Assembly (NCBI GenBank): GCA_012034595.1
Contig: JAAUPE010000054.1
Location: 1-40,917, forward strand
DNA: 40,917 bases
Direction of reading: 5' to 3'
From: Calothrix sp. CSU_2_0
Lineage (GTDB): Bacteria > Cyanobacteriota > Cyanobacteriia > Cyanobacteriales > Nostocaceae
Shown: in pieces, positions 25,396 through 33,299 of the stretch
Layout of the letters: each line of letters begins with the position of its first letter
How positions within the stretch are numbered: the stretch's first letter is position 1
Program-made: the position numbers and the translations under genes
The notes under the pieces: generated by a model
Database searches by the model: none
Seen by the model: only the letters and a program-made list of their open reading frames with translations
Told to the model about the DNA's origin: nothing

Positions 25396-26101
25396 AATTG
25401 GTAGACTGAGGAACGCAATAGTTGCAACGATTGCATCTCCAGTAATCGGGTCAATAGAAGATTATGCTTGGGAAGCTATTTTTCATTATGTCAAAGATAT
25501 TCCTCTATCCGATCCAGCTTTAGGACGCAGCAAACTTCTATACGATGCTGTTGATATTAAAACTAAATCTGGTTGGTCGCTTAAATCACTTCAACTTAAC
25601 AATATAAAGCCAGGAAATACATTTTTCTTTGTCATTCAAAGAGCGGATGTGATTAAAAAAGCTATTCAGCTTGGTTTTCCTAGCTTGACTGAGGGTTCTT
25701 CTCCACAGGAACTAGGTGCTGCTATAATTCAGCACTGGAATGAAAAAATTATTGCAAGTAAATCTGCACAATCTGTTGTGTGTAGTTATGAAGGTATACT
25801 CCTAAAAACAATACGAGGAAGAGAATACCTTTATTGTGAATATCCACTTGAACCGCTTGAAGCAAATAACTTTTCTTGGGCTTGGACAGTAGATAGAATC
25901 ACAGGAAAAGATGGAGTTGGTTTGCAAGGAAGTGTTTCTGGGAAAGTAGAACTAGTGTGGTACAAAAATCAAAAACAACTTTTTCGAGCTAGGACAATTC
26001 CTCCAGATGCAGTTACTACTAATATTGAGCGTGTTCGTCTTCAACCAGATAGGTATGTAGAAACAATCCTCACAGCTTTACAAGAACAAGTTAGCGATTA
26101 A
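25379..26101 (+). CDS. Putative type II restriction endonuclease
   Basis: A 240-residue protein placed between a controller gene and a cytosine methyltransferase gene, the standard position of a restriction endonuclease. A PD-(D/E)xK-like core is visible: acidic residues in IEDYAWEAIFHYV (about 26-38), then YDAVDIKTKSGWSLKSLQ with Asp59-x-Lys61 as the likely catalytic pair and a following Ser-Leu-Lys-x-Leu-Gln helix start. I cannot assign a named family or a recognition site. Its start overlaps the controller gene by 17 bases, and its 3' end overlaps the convergent methyltransferase by 11 bases. The nuclease call is inferred from context plus motif. Confidence 0.72.
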   Translation: MLTENEIGRLRNAIVATIASPVIGSIEDYAWEAIFHYVKDIPLSDPALGRSKLLYDAVDIKTKSGWSLKSLQLNNIKPGNTFFFVIQRADVIKKAIQLGFPSLTEGSSPQELGAAIIQHWNEKIIASKSAQSVVCSYEGILLKTIRGREYLYCEYPLEPLEANNFSWAWTVDRITGKDGVGLQGSVSGKVELVWYKNQKQLFRARTIPPDAVTTNIERVRLQPDRYVETILTALQEQVSD

Positions 26102-27251
26102 CCATCTGAGAACAATCCGGAATTAAACATTTAGCTATAGCTTTAGCAAATAACGGAGGTACAGACTCACCGATTTGTGAAGACATATCAGTGTAGGTTC
26201 CCAAAAAATGAAACCGATCGGGGAAAGAATGTAACCTAGCAGCTTCACGTATTGTTATAGTCCGATTTTGTGTAGGATGGAAAAATCTACCTGAACCAGG
26301 ATGAAATACCCATCTGGTAATTGTTTTGGCTGGTTTATCCCAGTAAAGCCTTCCGTATGCTCCACTATAATGCTTTTTTGGTGCTAATTCTGGGGGTAAA
26401 TCTTTCGCATCTTGTCCTTCTTTTAAGAGACGAACTCTTGCTATTTGAATAGGACTTAAAACACGAGCAACGTGATTAGTAATTTGACTACTCTCGTTAC
26501 GCATTAGATTTTGATATTCACTTTGTGAAATGGAAGAATAAACTTGTTCGCTATATTCCTGTCCTGCTTCTAAGGATGGTAAATCACCAATTGCATCCCT
26601 AACTGTAACAATAGAAGAAATATTTGATTCAAATAAAGTTAGTTGTTGACTGTAACAACCTATATCCCGGTAATCGTTTTTAGTTTGTTCAGAATGTGTT
26701 GGTTTTGGTAATTCTAGTAATTTATCTAAACTAGCTATAAAAAAAGCTCTAGTTCTTGTTTGAGGTATTCCATAAAGGGCTGCATTCAGCGTACCTGAAG
26801 TTACTTTATAACCTAATAATTCTAATTTCTCTGTTATTTCATTTCTAACTACACCATTGTAAGCCTTTAATATTTCCGGAACATTTTCTATCACTACATA
26901 AATTGGTCGAAATTCTTGTACGAATTCCAAAAATGTTTTGTACAGTTGATTTCGAGGTTCATCAAGACTACGATTACCAGCAGGAATATTTCTTGAAAAA
27001 CCTTGACAAGGAGGACCACCCATCAATAATGTTAGTTCTTCTCGCTGCAAACCAAGGTGCGATCGCAATTCTGAAGGGTTAATTTTACATATATCTTGAT
27101 TCAGAACTTTGGTATTTGGATAATTATGCTGATATGTTGCCACAGCTTTTTTGTCTGCCTCAATGGCACACAATGACTCAAATCCTGCAAGGCTAAAACC
27201 TGTAGTTAGTCCACCCGCACCAGCAAATAAATCAATTAACTTATATTTCAT
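26091..27251 (-). CDS. C5-cytosine DNA methyltransferase (first R-M system)
   Basis: Methylates C5 of cytosine using S-adenosylmethionine. From the chosen ATG at 27251 it has 386 residues with all core motifs: I (LIDLFAGAGGLTTGF, 5-19), IV with the catalytic Cys82 in GGPPCQGFS, VI (ENVPEIL), VIII (QTRTRAFF), IX (TIREAARLHSFPD) and X (IGESVPPLFAKAI). The frame extends 12 codons further upstream, but MKYKLIDLF matches the family start. It is convergent with the endonuclease-like gene, overlapping by 11 bases, so the set is C and R on one strand with M facing. It should protect the host against the 25379 enzyme. Motif X reads GES instead of the common GNS. Confidence 0.95.
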   Translation of the reverse strand: MKYKLIDLFAGAGGLTTGFSLAGFESLCAIEADKKAVATYQHNYPNTKVLNQDICKINPSELRSHLGLQREELTLLMGGPPCQGFSRNIPAGNRSLDEPRNQLYKTFLEFVQEFRPIYVVIENVPEILKAYNGVVRNEITEKLELLGYKVTSGTLNAALYGIPQTRTRAFFIASLDKLLELPKPTHSEQTKNDYRDIGCYSQQLTLFESNISSIVTVRDAIGDLPSLEAGQEYSEQVYSSISQSEYQNLMRNESSQITNHVARVLSPIQIARVRLLKEGQDAKDLPPELAPKKHYSGAYGRLYWDKPAKTITRWVFHPGSGRFFHPTQNRTITIREAARLHSFPDRFHFLGTYTDMSSQIGESVPPLFAKAIAKCLIPDCSQMVNR

Positions 27252-27311
27252 GTTTTGAATACTATAGTAATCAATGTTTGCTGTCAATGTTCGATTTATA
27301 AATGGTTTTTT

Positions 27312-27393
27312 AAGTTGATGTGGAGGTGCGATCGCAAAGCTATTCGCAGGAATCGCATTTGTGATTGAAGGGGATGTGGAGAAGTGCGATCGC
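27312..27393. repeat. HIP1-bearing direct repeat, copy 1
   Basis: A unit of about 80 bases: AAGTTGATGTGGA, a GTGCGATCGC, a middle block with GCTAT-CGCAGGAATC, GGGGATGTG and a second GTGCGATCGC. It matches 27425-27503 at nearly every position. Each unit contains two HIP1 octamers. Confidence 0.8.
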
Positions 27394-27424
27394 GCTAATT
27401 GGAGGTTGGTAAGTGGGATTATTA

Positions 27425-27503
27425 AAGTTGATGTGGAAGTGCGATCGCAAAGCTATCCGCAGGAATCCCATTGTTATTGAAGGGGATGTGAAAGTGCGAT
27501 CGC
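27425..27503. repeat. HIP1-bearing direct repeat, copy 2
   Basis: The second copy of the 80-base unit, 31 bases after the first and in the same orientation. Looser relatives of its GGGGATGTGGAAGTGCGATC end lie at about 28035-28120. No reading frame is carried. Confidence 0.8.
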
Positions 27504-27536
27504 ATAGTGACTCTGAATTATTAAGCTTTCTTTAGA

Positions 27537-27764
27537 TCAGGCAACAAAATTATAAACTGGTGTTGCGATCGTGCGAACAGGTTTTTCCTGCCTCAAAATA
27601 ATCTGTTGTAATCTTTCTACTGTTGTTGGAGAAAAAAATTGTTCGCCAGTCTCCACGTTAACCCGTGCAGGGACATTTTCAATTAAAAATAACTTGCCAT
27701 TCATTTCTAAACTATAAGTAACCGCTTGCTCGACTAATTTTTCATTACTATCATTTATCATCAC
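27537..27764 (-). CDS. MqsA/YgiT-like antitoxin lacking the zinc-binding cysteines
   Basis: A 75-residue protein resembling the N-terminal module of MqsA/YgiT-type antitoxins: a beta hairpin, LFLIENVPARVN, GEQFFSPTTVERLQQII and a basic or aromatic tail. In zinc-binding relatives CxxC pairs lie before the first strand and after VPA; here those places hold VN-VETGEQ and no Cys occurs at all. Cysteine-free versions are known to me among cyanobacterial proteins. Two Met codons (27764 and 27761) could start it. No toxin gene of the expected DUF4258 or RelE type is adjacent, so the antitoxin is an orphan. Autoregulation is expected but not shown. Confidence 0.65.
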   Translation of the reverse strand: MMINDSNEKLVEQAVTYSLEMNGKLFLIENVPARVNVETGEQFFSPTTVERLQQIILRQEKPVRTIATPVYNFVA

Positions 27765-27785
27765 TGCTTCTCCTTTGTGTATCGA

Positions 27786-27949
27786 TTAGTGACCAGCTTC
27801 AAAATCCGCGATCGCTTCTTGAGCTAAATCCTCTAATTTCCCATCTGCAATATCTTTCTCTAATTGCTCGTCCCAACGCTGGTTATCTAGCTCCGCAAAC
27901 CATTGTAGAAGTTTTTGGTAATAGCCTTTTCGATTTGTTCAAGTTTCAT
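27786..27949 (-). pseudogene. Frameshifted small antitoxin gene (cyanobacterial MKLEQIE family)
   Basis: Reading the minus strand from ATG at 27949 gives MKLEQIEKAITK, the standard opening of a cyanobacterial antitoxin family usually paired with RelE/ParE toxins. The frame then shifts. A second frame continues LLQWFAELDNQRWDEQLEKD and ends with EDLAQEAIADFEAGH and TAA at 27786. About ten residues between the two parts appear lost together with the frame, and the span of 164 bases is not a multiple of three. No toxin gene follows. It is too short and broken to appear as a single reading frame. Confidence 0.7.
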
Positions 27950-28221
27950 AATCACCTTTATGCTTTATGGCTATATTTTATGATGAGCGATATGCCTCCA
28001 GCATTAAGCTCCGCTTATCGCATTTGTTATTGTGGGGGATTTGGGGAGGTGCGATCGCAATTTTTTGAGGTTGTAGAGAAGTGGGATTTTTAAGGGGATG
28101 TGGAAGTGCGATCGTATAATAATTCCTTGAAGTATAGGACTTGCCAAAAGCTTTAAATAACCTGTCTCCTAGATATGCTAAAAGTAATCTGTGTTGAATA
28201 TTAACTATACAGATTAAGAAA

Positions 28222-29463
28222 ATGGAACAATTATGTCTTCCTTTGGATTTATATACTGACAAACCAGATTATAAAACTTGGTTTCAGAATATCTTAGCTG
28301 TTTTAGGAGTGGAGCAAGAAACAGCATGGGTTGATTGCTTTGGTAAATCTCTTAGAAAATTCATAATACAACAAGGACACACTCCAATTAAAACCCTAAG
28401 CTTATTTTCTGGAGGTGGTGGACTAGATATTGCATTTCATGATGCTGGCTTTGAAATCATTCAAATGGTGGAGCTTGAAACTAAATATGTTAAAACTTTA
28501 CAGCAAAATTCTCAACCAGAAAAATGGTTAGAAGGTTGCCAACCCTTATGTATTAATATTAAAGACTATATACCACAACCTAGTTTAAAAGTTGACTTTA
28601 TTATAGGGGGTCCACCTTGTCAAACTTTCTCTGCAGCTGGACGTAGAGCTGCTGGAGTATCTGGTAAAAATGATGTCAGAGGTACACTATTTCAAGAATA
28701 TGTTCGCATTCTTGAAATACTTCAGCCAAAAGGATTCCTATTTGAAAATGTATATGGAATTACTGGAGCAAATGATGGACAGGCTTGGCAAGAAATTCAG
28801 TTAGCTTTTAGAGAAGTTGGCTATAAAATTTATTTCCGTGTTCTTGATGCGGCTGATTATGGGGTTCCTCAGCACCGAGAAAGATTATTTATTGTCGGAT
28901 TAAAAGAAGGTGAATATCTATTTCCATATCCTACTCATGGTCCAGATTCTCTCAACCAGCAACCGTATTATTGTGCTGAAGAAGCCGTAAAAGGTGCTGA
29001 TATTCTAAATATGGAAGTAGGAATAGGTGGACGATTTGGTCATTTACTTGAATTTATCCCACCTGGACTTAATTATAGTTTTTATACTAAAGAAATGGGT
29101 TATCCTCAGCCAATATTTAGTTGGCGATCAAAGTTTTCGGATTTTTTATATAAAGCCGATCCAGAAAAACCTGTACGGACAATTAAAGCTCAAGGTGGAC
29201 AGTATACAGGTCCTTTTAGTTGGGAAAATCGTAAATTTTCAGTTGCAGAGTTAAAACGTTTGCAAACTATTCCTGATGATTACGATCTAGTTGGAAATCG
29301 ACAAGTTTGTATAGAACAAATTGGTAATTCTGTTCCTCCTCAACTGGGTAGAATTTTGGCTCTTAGTATACTAGAACAAGTTATGAAGGTTAAATTACCT
29401 TTTCAATTAGCTATTTATCTGAAAATAAAAAGCTTGGTTTTCGACAGCGTAAGCGCAAGTTAA
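28222..29463 (+). CDS. C5-cytosine DNA methyltransferase (second R-M system), 3'-frameshifted
   Basis: A 413-residue cytosine-5 methyltransferase. A 55-residue head precedes motif I (LFSGGGGLDIAF, 61-72). Motif IV is GGPPCQTFS with catalytic Cys133, VI is ENV (175-177), VIII is QHRERLFIVG (217-226), IX is VAELKRLQTIPDDY and X is QIGNSVPPQLG (366-376). All catalytic motifs are intact. After Leu396 the frame runs into KIKSLVFDSVSAS and stops, while the -1 frame continues with a sensible sequence (see next entry), which points to a one-base deletion at 29410-29412. Together with the endonuclease gene at 30210 it forms a second R-M system without a controller. Confidence 0.93.
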   Translation: MEQLCLPLDLYTDKPDYKTWFQNILAVLGVEQETAWVDCFGKSLRKFIIQQGHTPIKTLSLFSGGGGLDIAFHDAGFEIIQMVELETKYVKTLQQNSQPEKWLEGCQPLCINIKDYIPQPSLKVDFIIGGPPCQTFSAAGRRAAGVSGKNDVRGTLFQEYVRILEILQPKGFLFENVYGITGANDGQAWQEIQLAFREVGYKIYFRVLDAADYGVPQHRERLFIVGLKEGEYLFPYPTHGPDSLNQQPYYCAEEAVKGADILNMEVGIGGRFGHLLEFIPPGLNYSFYTKEMGYPQPIFSWRSKFSDFLYKADPEKPVRTIKAQGGQYTGPFSWENRKFSVAELKRLQTIPDDYDLVGNRQVCIEQIGNSVPPQLGRILALSILEQVMKVKLPFQLAIYLKIKSLVFDSVSAS

Positions 29464-30197
29464 CAGAAGTTTATCTTCAAAAAGCTACAACTGCAATTGC
29501 AGATTTATATAAACTAAAAAAAATAGTTACTCTAACTTCATTTGAGTATAGTGAAACAGGAAAATATATAAGATATTTGTCTCCTAATTTTGCTTGGACG
29601 AAAAAATCAAATATAGGAAGTCAAAAAATTAATATTAGTTATGATTTGAATAATTCATGTTGGTCAATAGTAGCAAGTCGTAATGAAATAGAACGAAAAA
29701 AAAGCAAATTTATTATTGATATTTACCCCTCTTGTGGTTATGATGATTGGGGAATTTGTACAAATTCAGTTAAACTATGTTCTCAAGATTTAGATGTGCA
29801 AGTATTCACATCTCTTTGGAAAGCTTTTGAAGAAAAATTAATAGAAGTGACAGGCAAAGCTGATTTAGTACAACTTTCTGGCTACTATCAGTATGATGCA
29901 CAAATTAGTGGGATTATGAACTTTGATAGTAAGTTAAAAATAGATGGTTTTTGGCGTGTAATTCAATATGTGACAAGATGCATTGGAATTGCAAAGCAAT
30001 TATCAGCCGCAGAACTTGCAGATAAATGGTGTGTAGAAGAAAAGCATATCTATTCATATCTTAAGTCTCTACGATTGATGGGTTATGAAGTTAGAAATCA
30101 TAATACAAATCCACAAATTTTTATAGGAAAATACCTAATTCCTTATGCTTTTCCTACACTCAACCCCAAAAGTGTGCAACTTCATAAAAAACTATAA
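29412..30197 (+). CDS. C-terminal extension of the methyltransferase in the -1 frame
   Basis: This frame opens inside the 3' end of the methyltransferase and reads YLSENKKLGFRQRKRKLTEV, a good continuation of FQLA, then about 240 further residues. The first conventional start within it is a TTG at 29577 with no ribosome binding site, giving a 206-residue product. The later part has hydrophilic beta-rich sequence, then ADKWCVEEKHIYSYLKSLR, which looks like a winged-helix or other DNA-binding element. Restoring one base would give a chain of about 658 residues. The extension could set target recognition or contact the endonuclease; that is inference. The endonuclease gene starts 12 bases after its stop. 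Confidence 0.6.
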   Translation, partial: YLSENKKLGFRQRKRKLTEVYLQKATTAIADLYKLKKIVTLTSFEYSETGKYIRYLSPNFAWTKKSNIGSQKINISYDLNNSCWSIVASRNEIERKKSKFIIDIYPSCGYDDWGICTNSVKLCSQDLDVQVFTSLWKAFEEKLIEVTGKADLVQLSGYYQYDAQISGIMNFDSKLKIDGFWRVIQYVTRCIGIAKQLSAAELADKWCVEEKHIYSYLKSLRLMGYEVRNHNTNPQIFIGKYLIPYAFPTLNPKSVQLHKKL

Positions 30198-30209
30198 TTA
30201 AAAAAAATT

Positions 30210-31520
30210 ATGAGCGAACGATACCTGAGAGTATATACAGATAGAAGTGAATTAGTTTTAGCAGATGGAACAGTTCAATATTTTCCTGAAGGTGGAATGA
30301 ATCAACAAGCGAAAACAAGATATAGGAAAATTATGTCGAAACTTGCTACTGGTTATCTAGAAAAACAGATTCTCGTATGTAGAGATAATTCCTCTAATCT
30401 CAATTTTATACAACTCAATCAAGAGCAAAAAAGTCTTTTAGATAAACTAGTTCAATCTGTTACTAGCGAAGTGGGTAGAGCATTAGTTGGTCTGACAATA
30501 TTACAACTATGTGTTAAATCAGTTGAACCAGAACAGAATATCAGATTACACAAAGGGAGTTCAAGTACAAGAGATTTTTCATGGTGTGATGGTATATCGA
30601 TGCGTTCTCTTGATAAACAATACATAACACCCGTCCTGCGAAAATACGAATTACTTCGATTAAATGCCGATGGTTTTATGATGACACGAAGCTTGGCAGA
30701 AAACTATCCATATTCTTCTGTATACAAAGCTAATATTAGAGGTGCTCGTATTGAGTGGATTCATCTTGTTGAAGGAATTGAGGAAAATCAATTAAATTCG
30801 GAATCAGCATTACTATATATCCTCTCACAACTAATTAATCGTGCTGATAACTTTAAACTATTAGCTTTACAAACTATTGAACAATTGCATTTATTTTTGG
30901 AAACAACTCTTGTTAATAAAGATATTGCCTTAAGTTTTATATTGCGCCATATTAATAAGTCTGATTATGCCGCTCGATTAATGGAAATATCTATGCACAG
31001 TTTGATGCAAGCAATACAACAATATCCTATTTTCCCATATAAATCGCTGAAACCCCTTTCACAAATGCGTTCAGCCAATAAGAAACACGGAAATGTAGCT
31101 GATATAGAAATTTTAGAAGATAGACAAATTGTCGAAGCATGGGATGCAAAATATGGTAAATCATATCTACGAGATGAGATTGAGGAATTATCAGAAAAGC
31201 TTGAAATTCATCCTGCGGTTAGAAAAGTTGGTTTTGTTACAAGTATTGAACCTGAAAGAATTGATGAATTAAAGCCTAGATGCGAAGAAATAGAAGAAAT
31301 ATTTGGCATATCCCTTAAAATTCTTACTTTTGAGCAATGGGTACAAGAACAATTTACTCATGCTTTGGAAGAAGACACTATCACTGAACATGAACTTGCA
31401 TCAACTTGGATGACAGCTTATACAGAATCTTTAGCTCAACAACGTAGAAATATGGCACCGATTGATGAACCATGTTATCAATGGTTGTCCACATTAAACG
31501 AGACTTTGAGGGATTTGTAG
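30210..31520 (+). CDS. Putative type II restriction endonuclease (second R-M system)
   Basis: A 436-residue protein downstream of a cytosine methyltransferase. A PD-(D/E)xK-type catalytic core can be read in the last third: GNVADIEILED with Asp298 and Glu300, then EAWDAKYGKSYLRDE with Asp312-x-Lys314, followed by a helix IEELSEKL and the strand KVGFVTS. The N-terminal 290 residues have no recognisable enzyme motif and may bind DNA or dimerise. The recognition site is unknown. The gene starts 12 bases after the methyltransferase extension, suggesting coupling. If the methyltransferase is impaired by its frameshift, the continued presence of an intact endonuclease gene is notable. Confidence 0.78.
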   Translation: MSERYLRVYTDRSELVLADGTVQYFPEGGMNQQAKTRYRKIMSKLATGYLEKQILVCRDNSSNLNFIQLNQEQKSLLDKLVQSVTSEVGRALVGLTILQLCVKSVEPEQNIRLHKGSSSTRDFSWCDGISMRSLDKQYITPVLRKYELLRLNADGFMMTRSLAENYPYSSVYKANIRGARIEWIHLVEGIEENQLNSESALLYILSQLINRADNFKLLALQTIEQLHLFLETTLVNKDIALSFILRHINKSDYAARLMEISMHSLMQAIQQYPIFPYKSLKPLSQMRSANKKHGNVADIEILEDRQIVEAWDAKYGKSYLRDEIEELSEKLEIHPAVRKVGFVTSIEPERIDELKPRCEEIEEIFGISLKILTFEQWVQEQFTHALEEDTITEHELASTWMTAYTESLAQQRRNMAPIDEPCYQWLSTLNETLRDL

Positions 31521-31609
31521 CGATCGCACCTCACCCACACCTTTGTGAAACAGTTACCTAACTGCCGTAAAATAAACATCTACCTGGCATCTACAAACCT
31601 CCCACCACC

Positions 31610-33121
31610 ATGCTTTGCGATTACCTCCAATTAATCCTCACTGCCCGTGTATATGATGTAGCTCAAGAAACAGCACTAGAAATTGCACCAAACCTATCAA
31701 AACGCCTCAACAATAAGCTTTTACTGAAACGCGAAGATATGCAATCAGTATTTTCCTTTAAGTTGCGTGGTGCTTATAACAAGATGGCAAACTTAACACC
31801 CGATCTGCTCAAACAAGGGGTAATTGCGGCTTCTGCGGGCAACCATGCCCAGGGAGTTGCCCTTGGTGCGAAGGAGTTGGGAACCCGTGCAATAATTGTG
31901 ATGCCTGTAACCACACCTCAACTCAAAGTAGATGCAGTTAAAGCGCGTGGGGGTGAGGTGGTGTTACATGGGGATACCTACGATGATGCGTATGCCCATG
32001 CGCGGAAATTAGAGGCAGAAAAAGGAATGACGTTTATTCATCCTTTTGACGATCCCCATGTAATCGCCGGACAAGGTACGATCGCAATGGAAATTCTCCG
32101 GCAATACCAACAGCCAATCCATGCTATTTTTGTCGCTATTGGTGGTGGTGGCTTGATTTCGGGTATTGGAGCTTACGTCAAGCGCATCCGTCCGGAAATC
32201 AAAATTATTGGTGTGGAACCTCTAGATGCTGATGCTATGCACCAATCGTTACAAGCTGGGAAAAGGGTGCGATTATCTCAGGTGGGTTTGTTTGCGGATG
32301 GTGTGGCAGTTAGGGAAGTGGGTGAAGAGACGTTTCGGTTGTGTCAAGAATATGTAGATGAGATTATTTTGGTGAATACGGATGCTACCTGTGCGGCAAT
32401 TAAGGATGTGTTTGAGGATACTCGATCGATTGTGGAACCTGCTGGAGCATTAGCGATCGCAGGTGCAAAAGCTTATGTGGAGAGGGAGGGAATTGAGGGG
32501 CAAACCTTGATTGCGATCGCTTGTGGTGCAAATATGAATTTTGACCGTTTGCGGTTTGTTGCCGAACGAGCGGAGTATGGGGAGCAACGGGAAGCTATCT
32601 TTGCGGTGACGATTCCCGAACAACCAGGAAGTTTGCGGAAGTTTTGCGAATGTCTGGGTAAACGCAATCTCACGGAGTTTAGCTATCGGATTGCTGACGA
32701 TCGGGTTGCACATATCTTTGTCGGGGTGCAAATCCAAAACCGTGCCGATCGGGGTAAAATGGTGGGGAGTTTCGCTGGGTGTGGTTTTGAAACTTTAGAT
32801 TTAACCGATGATGAATTGACGAAGTTACATTTGCGCCACATGGTTGGTGGGCGATCGCAACTTGCACTTCATGAGTTATTTTACCGCTTTGAGTTTCCCG
32901 AACGTCCGGGTGCTTTGATGAAGTTTGTTAGTTCGATGAGTCCGAATTGGAATATTAGTGTATTTCATTACCGTAATAATGGCTCTGATTACGGAAGAAT
33001 TGTTGTTGGGGTACAGGTTCCACCCCAGGAGATGGGTGAGTGGCAGGGGTTTTTAGATAATTTGGGGTATACCTATTGGGATGAAAATAACAATCCTGCT
33101 TATAAGTTGTTTTTGGGATAG
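31610..33121 (+). CDS. ilvA: Threonine ammonia-lyase, biosynthetic
   Basis: A PLP enzyme converting threonine to 2-oxobutanoate, the first committed step of isoleucine synthesis. The 503-residue length fits the biosynthetic form. The PLP-binding Lys51 is in SVFSFKLRGAYNKM; SAGNHAQGVALGA and the glycine loop IGGGGLISG hold the cofactor phosphate. From about residue 330 two ACT-like regulatory domains follow, beginning FAVTIPEQPGSLRKF and YRFEFPERPGALMKF, so feedback control by isoleucine and valine is expected. It starts 90 bases after the restriction island and marks the return to core genes. It is convergent with glyA across a perfect hairpin. Confidence 0.95.
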   Translation: MLCDYLQLILTARVYDVAQETALEIAPNLSKRLNNKLLLKREDMQSVFSFKLRGAYNKMANLTPDLLKQGVIAASAGNHAQGVALGAKELGTRAIIVMPVTTPQLKVDAVKARGGEVVLHGDTYDDAYAHARKLEAEKGMTFIHPFDDPHVIAGQGTIAMEILRQYQQPIHAIFVAIGGGGLISGIGAYVKRIRPEIKIIGVEPLDADAMHQSLQAGKRVRLSQVGLFADGVAVREVGEETFRLCQEYVDEIILVNTDATCAAIKDVFEDTRSIVEPAGALAIAGAKAYVEREGIEGQTLIAIACGANMNFDRLRFVAERAEYGEQREAIFAVTIPEQPGSLRKFCECLGKRNLTEFSYRIADDRVAHIFVGVQIQNRADRGKMVGSFAGCGFETLDLTDDELTKLHLRHMVGGRSQLALHELFYRFEFPERPGALMKFVSSMSPNWNISVFHYRNNGSDYGRIVVGVQVPPQEMGEWQGFLDNLGYTYWDENNNPAYKLFLG

Positions 33122-33169
33122 TCATTGAAGAAACAAGCTACATCCACTAGTCTTACAGAATACCCAACT

Positions 33170-33219
33170 GAAATTCTGACTCCTGAATTCTGACTCCTAA
33201 ATTCTGACTCCTGAATTCT
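33170..33219. repeat. Tandem repeat of CTGACTCCTGAATT
   Basis: About three and a half copies of a 14-base unit (two heptamers), with small variants, between the convergent ilvA and glyA genes. Confidence 0.85.
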
Positions 33220-33253
33220 ATTCATAAATTGGAAATAAAGGATTTGCTTGGTG

Positions 33254-33292
33254 AAATAGCCACGCTGAGATGACACTAAAGCGTGGCTATTT
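33254..33292. terminator. Bidirectional hairpin terminator between ilvA and glyA
   Basis: AAATAGCCACGCT (33254-33266) pairs perfectly with AGCGTGGCTATTT (33280-33292) over 13 bases with a 13-base loop. The stem is flanked by A and T runs on both sides and ends eight bases before the glyA stop, so it can terminate both convergent genes. Confidence 0.75.
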
Positions 33293-33299
33293 GATTACC

